From the NCBI GenBank assembly GCA_937863185.1, contig CALMEG010000299.1:1-37141 (forward strand): DNA of 37,141 bases, given 5' to 3'. Origin of the DNA: an uncultured Paracoccaceae bacterium. GTDB taxonomy: Bacteria; Pseudomonadota; Alphaproteobacteria; Rhodobacterales; Rhodobacteraceae. Below are positions 35,246-37,141 of this stretch, piece after piece; the first letter of the stretch is position 1, and every line of letters begins with the position of its first letter. The translations under genes and the position numbers were made by a program. The notes under the pieces are model-generated. The model worked only from the letters and a program-made list of their open reading frames with translations. It did not search any database and was not told the DNA's origin.

Positions 35246-35992
35246 TCAGTGCCTCCTCGAAGAGTGGGTGTTCCGCGTGCGGTCGAACCGATGCCGGTTC
35301 ATGCCGCCCGCGGTGCGGACAGAAAGGCGGACGCGGCGGGGGCGCCCGAGAATTGCATTGGTGACGATGGGTTCAAGATATCCCGCGCCACGGAGTTTCC
35401 GTGCCAGCCCATGCCCCAGACCGGGAAAGATGAAATGCATCATGTTGGGCGCCTGGCCGAACCGGTCGGCATGGATCAACTCGCCCGCGGTTGCGCCGTG
35501 CAGGACGGTCAGCGGACAGTTCAGCCCCGCAGGTTCGGGAACCGTCGCAAAGGGCCAGTCGGTGATCTGTTCGCGGAACCTTTCCCAGCGTGGCTCGTCG
35601 GGCATGATCCGGGGATGGACCGAGTATTGCGGAACGATGGCCAGAACGCCGTCCAGCGGCATGAGCGCGGCCAGGATCAGCGCGGCACTGCCTCCCATGG
35701 AGTTGCCGATGGCCACGACCCGTGCCGCGCCGATCGCGGCGGCGGTTTGCCGCACCGTCTGGGCAGTCAGGTCGGCAATGCCCGGCGCATTCATCCAGCT
35801 ACGGCTTTGATCCGAGATGAAGAGCACGTGATTTTCGCCGTTTGTGCTGGCCAGACGGAAGAACTCGGCAGGCGGTTCCTCATGCGGGATGCTGCCCACT
35901 CCGGCGAAGGAGACTACAAGCCGTTCCGAACGGCCGGGCATGTAGCGGATGCGCAGCGGCGGCTCGTGCAGGGTTTCGACAAGCGTCGTCAT
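35246..35992 (-). CDS. Alpha/beta hydrolase inserted between gltD and gltB
   Basis: 248 residues from ATG 35992, which overlaps the upstream stop (ATGA). The fold shows LVVSFAGVG (oxyanion strand), nucleophile Ser98 in IGNSMGGSAAL, and a candidate catalytic His194 in FPGLGHGLARKL. No signal peptide is seen. Substrate unknown. The last codons read His-Ser-Ser-Arg-Arg-His; the Arg codons are AGG AGG, rare here, and form the ribosome site of gltB. Only one base separates the stop from the gltB ATG. The tight coupling suggests shared expression with glutamate synthase, but no biochemical link is known to me. Confidence 0.82.
   Translation of the reverse strand: MTTLVETLHEPPLRIRYMPGRSERLVVSFAGVGSIPHEEPPAEFFRLASTNGENHVLFISDQSRSWMNAPGIADLTAQTVRQTAAAIGAARVVAIGNSMGGSAALILAALMPLDGVLAIVPQYSVHPRIMPDEPRWERFREQITDWPFATVPEPAGLNCPLTVLHGATAGELIHADRFGQAPNMMHFIFPGLGHGLARKLRGAGYLEPIVTNAILGRPRRVRLSVRTAGGMNRHRFDRTRNTHSSRRH
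35252..35257 (-). promoter_or_regulatory. gltB ribosome binding site inside the hydrolase gene
   Basis: AGGAGG on the minus strand, 7 bases before the gltB ATG. It is read in frame as Arg-Arg at the end of the hydrolase, explaining the basic tail and the rare codons. Confidence 0.85.
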
Positions 35993-36699
35993 GACCGTCC
36001 CCCGATCCGGGGAAGCGCGGTCATCAGCATGTCGCAATCGAAGATCGGTTCGGCGGCGGCGAACCCGTCTTCGCCCGGAAAGGCGAAGGAGGCGGGGGGC
36101 TGCGCTGTCGTCACGCTGTCGCCCTGGGCATTGTCGAAGGTTTCGGTATCGCCGAAGAACACCCGCATCTCGCGGTTGACATATTGCATGCCGCGCCGGC
36201 GCGAGACGAAATTCCCCGCGCCGTCGAAGGCGCTCAGGTCGAACTCGCAGCGTTCAAGCGGCACGCCGTCGATCGTCACCCTCTCGCCCGTCAGCCGGTC
36301 AAAGCCGCGATAGCGCCGCACCTCGCCGAAATTGTTCGCCGTGACGAAATCGTAATCGTCGCGGCCCGTGGTCAGCAGCGCCGAGAACGAGGCGTGATCG
36401 GTCGATCCGGCCTCGTCCAGCAGGTCGACCTCTCCGGTTTCATGCGCGTAGGATTCCATCCAGCGGGTTTCCGCGTCGATCAGGCTGGTGAAGTAGATGC
36501 CCGACCCGTCGGCATAGGAAATCCAGCGTGCGCCGGGCGCATCGTCCGCGCAGCGGTAGTGGTTGGCCACGGTGCACTGGCGCAACTGTACCGTCACCAG
36601 AACCTCGCACCCTGCCGGGGGGGTGAAGGTTTCGGCACGCCCCGGCGCGGCGCCCGCAAGCACCGCTGAAACCGCCAGGATTGCCGAACCCGTCTTCAC
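35989..36699 (-). CDS. Secreted protein of unknown function, gltD-gltB operon
   Basis: 236 residues from a GTG at 36699 with AGAGG upstream; a longer frame reaching into gltD is unlikely. Residues 1-22 form a signal peptide (KTG, hydrophobic core, GRA cleavage), so the product is probably periplasmic. The mature part has five Cys (31, 42, 50, 151, 222), enough for two disulfides, and is rich in Asp, Gly and aromatic residues (SYADGSGIYF, FVTANNFGEVRRY). I do not recognise the family. It lies 37 bases after gltD and overlaps the hydrolase start, so it belongs to the same operon. Confidence 0.75.
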   Translation of the reverse strand: MKTGSAILAVSAVLAGAAPGRAETFTPPAGCEVLVTVQLRQCTVANHYRCADDAPGARWISYADGSGIYFTSLIDAETRWMESYAHETGEVDLLDEAGSTDHASFSALLTTGRDDYDFVTANNFGEVRRYRGFDRLTGERVTIDGVPLERCEFDLSAFDGAGNFVSRRRGMQYVNREMRVFFGDTETFDNAQGDSVTTAQPPASFAFPGEDGFAAAEPIFDCDMLMTALPRIGGRS

Positions 36700-36736
36700 A
36701 TGCGCCTCTTTTGTCGTGTGTTGCGGCCGGGGCGGA

Positions 36737-37141
36737 TTATTCCGCCGCCACCTGTGCCGCCTGGCCAAGATAGTCGATCACCGCAGCCCCTGCCTCGCGC
36801 CCGTCGCGGATGGCCCAGACCACAAGGCTTGCGCCGCGCACGATGTCGCCCACGGCAAAGACGCCCGGGATGCTGGTGGCATGGCTGCCGAACGCGGCCT
36901 TCACGGTGCCCCAGCGAGTGACCTCGAGCCCCTCGACGCCCCAAAGCTTCGGCAGGTCTTCGGGTTCGAACCCGAGCGCCTTGATCACCAGATCGGCATC
37001 TTCGAGATAGTCCGACCCCTCGATCACCTCGGGCGACTGGCGGCCCCCCGCGGCCGGGGGGCCCCGGGGCCAGGGCTCCGCCGTCCCGCCCCCGGCGGGG
37101 GTGGCCGGGAAGACGGCCCGCGCGGTGCTCCCCACGGATTC
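36737..37141 (-). CDS. gltD: Glutamate synthase small subunit, C-terminal part (runs off window)
   Basis: The last ~100 residues are clearly GltD: ADLVIKALGFEPEDLP, IPGVFAVGDIVRGASLVVWAIRDGREAG (the second FAD/NADPH motif region), and the C-terminal helix. GltD passes NADPH electrons to GltB. The segment upstream of GGRQSPEVIEG (bases about 37040-37141) translates as Gly/Pro/Ala-rich sequence unlike GltD and coincides with nested GC palindromes. The frame stays open through it to the window edge. This is either an in-frame palindromic insertion in a variable loop, or a junction at an assembly repeat. Confidence 0.88.
   Translation of the reverse strand, partial: ESVGSTARAVFPATPAGGGTAEPWPRGPPAAGGRQSPEVIEGSDYLEDADLVIKALGFEPEDLPKLWGVEGLEVTRWGTVKAAFGSHATSIPGVFAVGDIVRGASLVVWAIRDGREAGAAVIDYLGQAAQVAAE
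37042..37141. repeat. GC-palindromic element within gltD
   Basis: Contains a perfect hairpin GGCCCCCC / GGGGGGCC (37042-37063, 6-base loop), the palindrome GGCCCCGGGGCC (37060-37071) and CCCCCGGCGGGGG further on, continuing to the window end. The density of palindromes and the non-GltD translation suggest a dispersed repeat. I see no second copy in this window. Confidence 0.6.

Noticed and set aside
30745-35364. A 1539-codon open frame antisense to the whole of gltB, and a similar 934-codon one (2988-5792) antisense to tamB
   Set aside because: Both mirror the codon phase of a real high-GC gene and translate to Arg/Gly/His/Gln-rich sequence without domains. They are expected by-products of high third-position GC.

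Overview
This window looks like a chromosomal stretch from a GC-rich alphaproteobacterium of the Rhodobacteraceae (Rhodobacter/Rhodovulum-like). The evidence is a divergent RegB / SenC-RegA (PrrBCA) redox module, an alphaproteobacterial AddAB pair next to tsaE-amgK-murU, SecB beside FxsA and a Tim44-domain protein, and ATGA/TGATG gene overlaps throughout. I see no rRNA, tRNA, CRISPR array, insertion sequence or prophage. No gap without a gene exceeds about 300 bp.

Layout. (1) 1-2342: 5' end of glutaryl-CoA dehydrogenase, a divergent LysR regulator, and a convergent saccharopine-dehydrogenase-like gene, which together suggest lysine/glutaryl-CoA catabolism. (2) 2496-9800, minus strand: tamB, tamA, idi, secB, fxsA, mostly envelope biogenesis and protein export. 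(3) 9913-12067, plus strand: Tim44-domain protein, MltA-family lytic transglycosylase, Smr-domain protein. (4) 12068-15586, minus strand: lipoprotein-like alpha/beta hydrolase, hslUV protease, trxA. (5) 15642-27263, minus strand: a collinear series running regB, PAS protein, tsaE, amgK, murU, addB, addA. addB is split by a frame change. (6) 27352-28627, plus strand: senC and regA, closed by a strong terminator. (7) 28699-30626: four small membrane-protein genes (DUF1328, PLDc_N, holin-like, DUF3618). (8) 30706-37141, minus strand: gltD (partial), a secreted protein, an alpha/beta hydrolase, and gltB.

Most notable observations. First, three sequences of the form GGAAC-N16/17-CGTT, the consensus of the alphaproteobacterial general-stress sigma factor EcfG, lie within about 430 bp. 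Each is correctly oriented and spaced before one transcription unit of the small membrane-protein cluster. One unit (holin-like plus DUF3618) resembles the RpoS-controlled E. coli yqjD/yqjE membrane ribosome-tethering pair. I infer a general-stress membrane island that may include a ribosome-hibernation tether. Second, addB carries a 23-bp segment bounded by CGCGCG direct repeats; removing it exactly restores both the frame and a family-like sequence. Third, gltD runs into a roughly 100-bp GC-palindromic segment that reads as non-native low-complexity protein at the window edge. Fourth, a kinase-less multi-PAS membrane protein sits directly downstream of regB, and a perfect 9-bp dyad lies between regB and senC.
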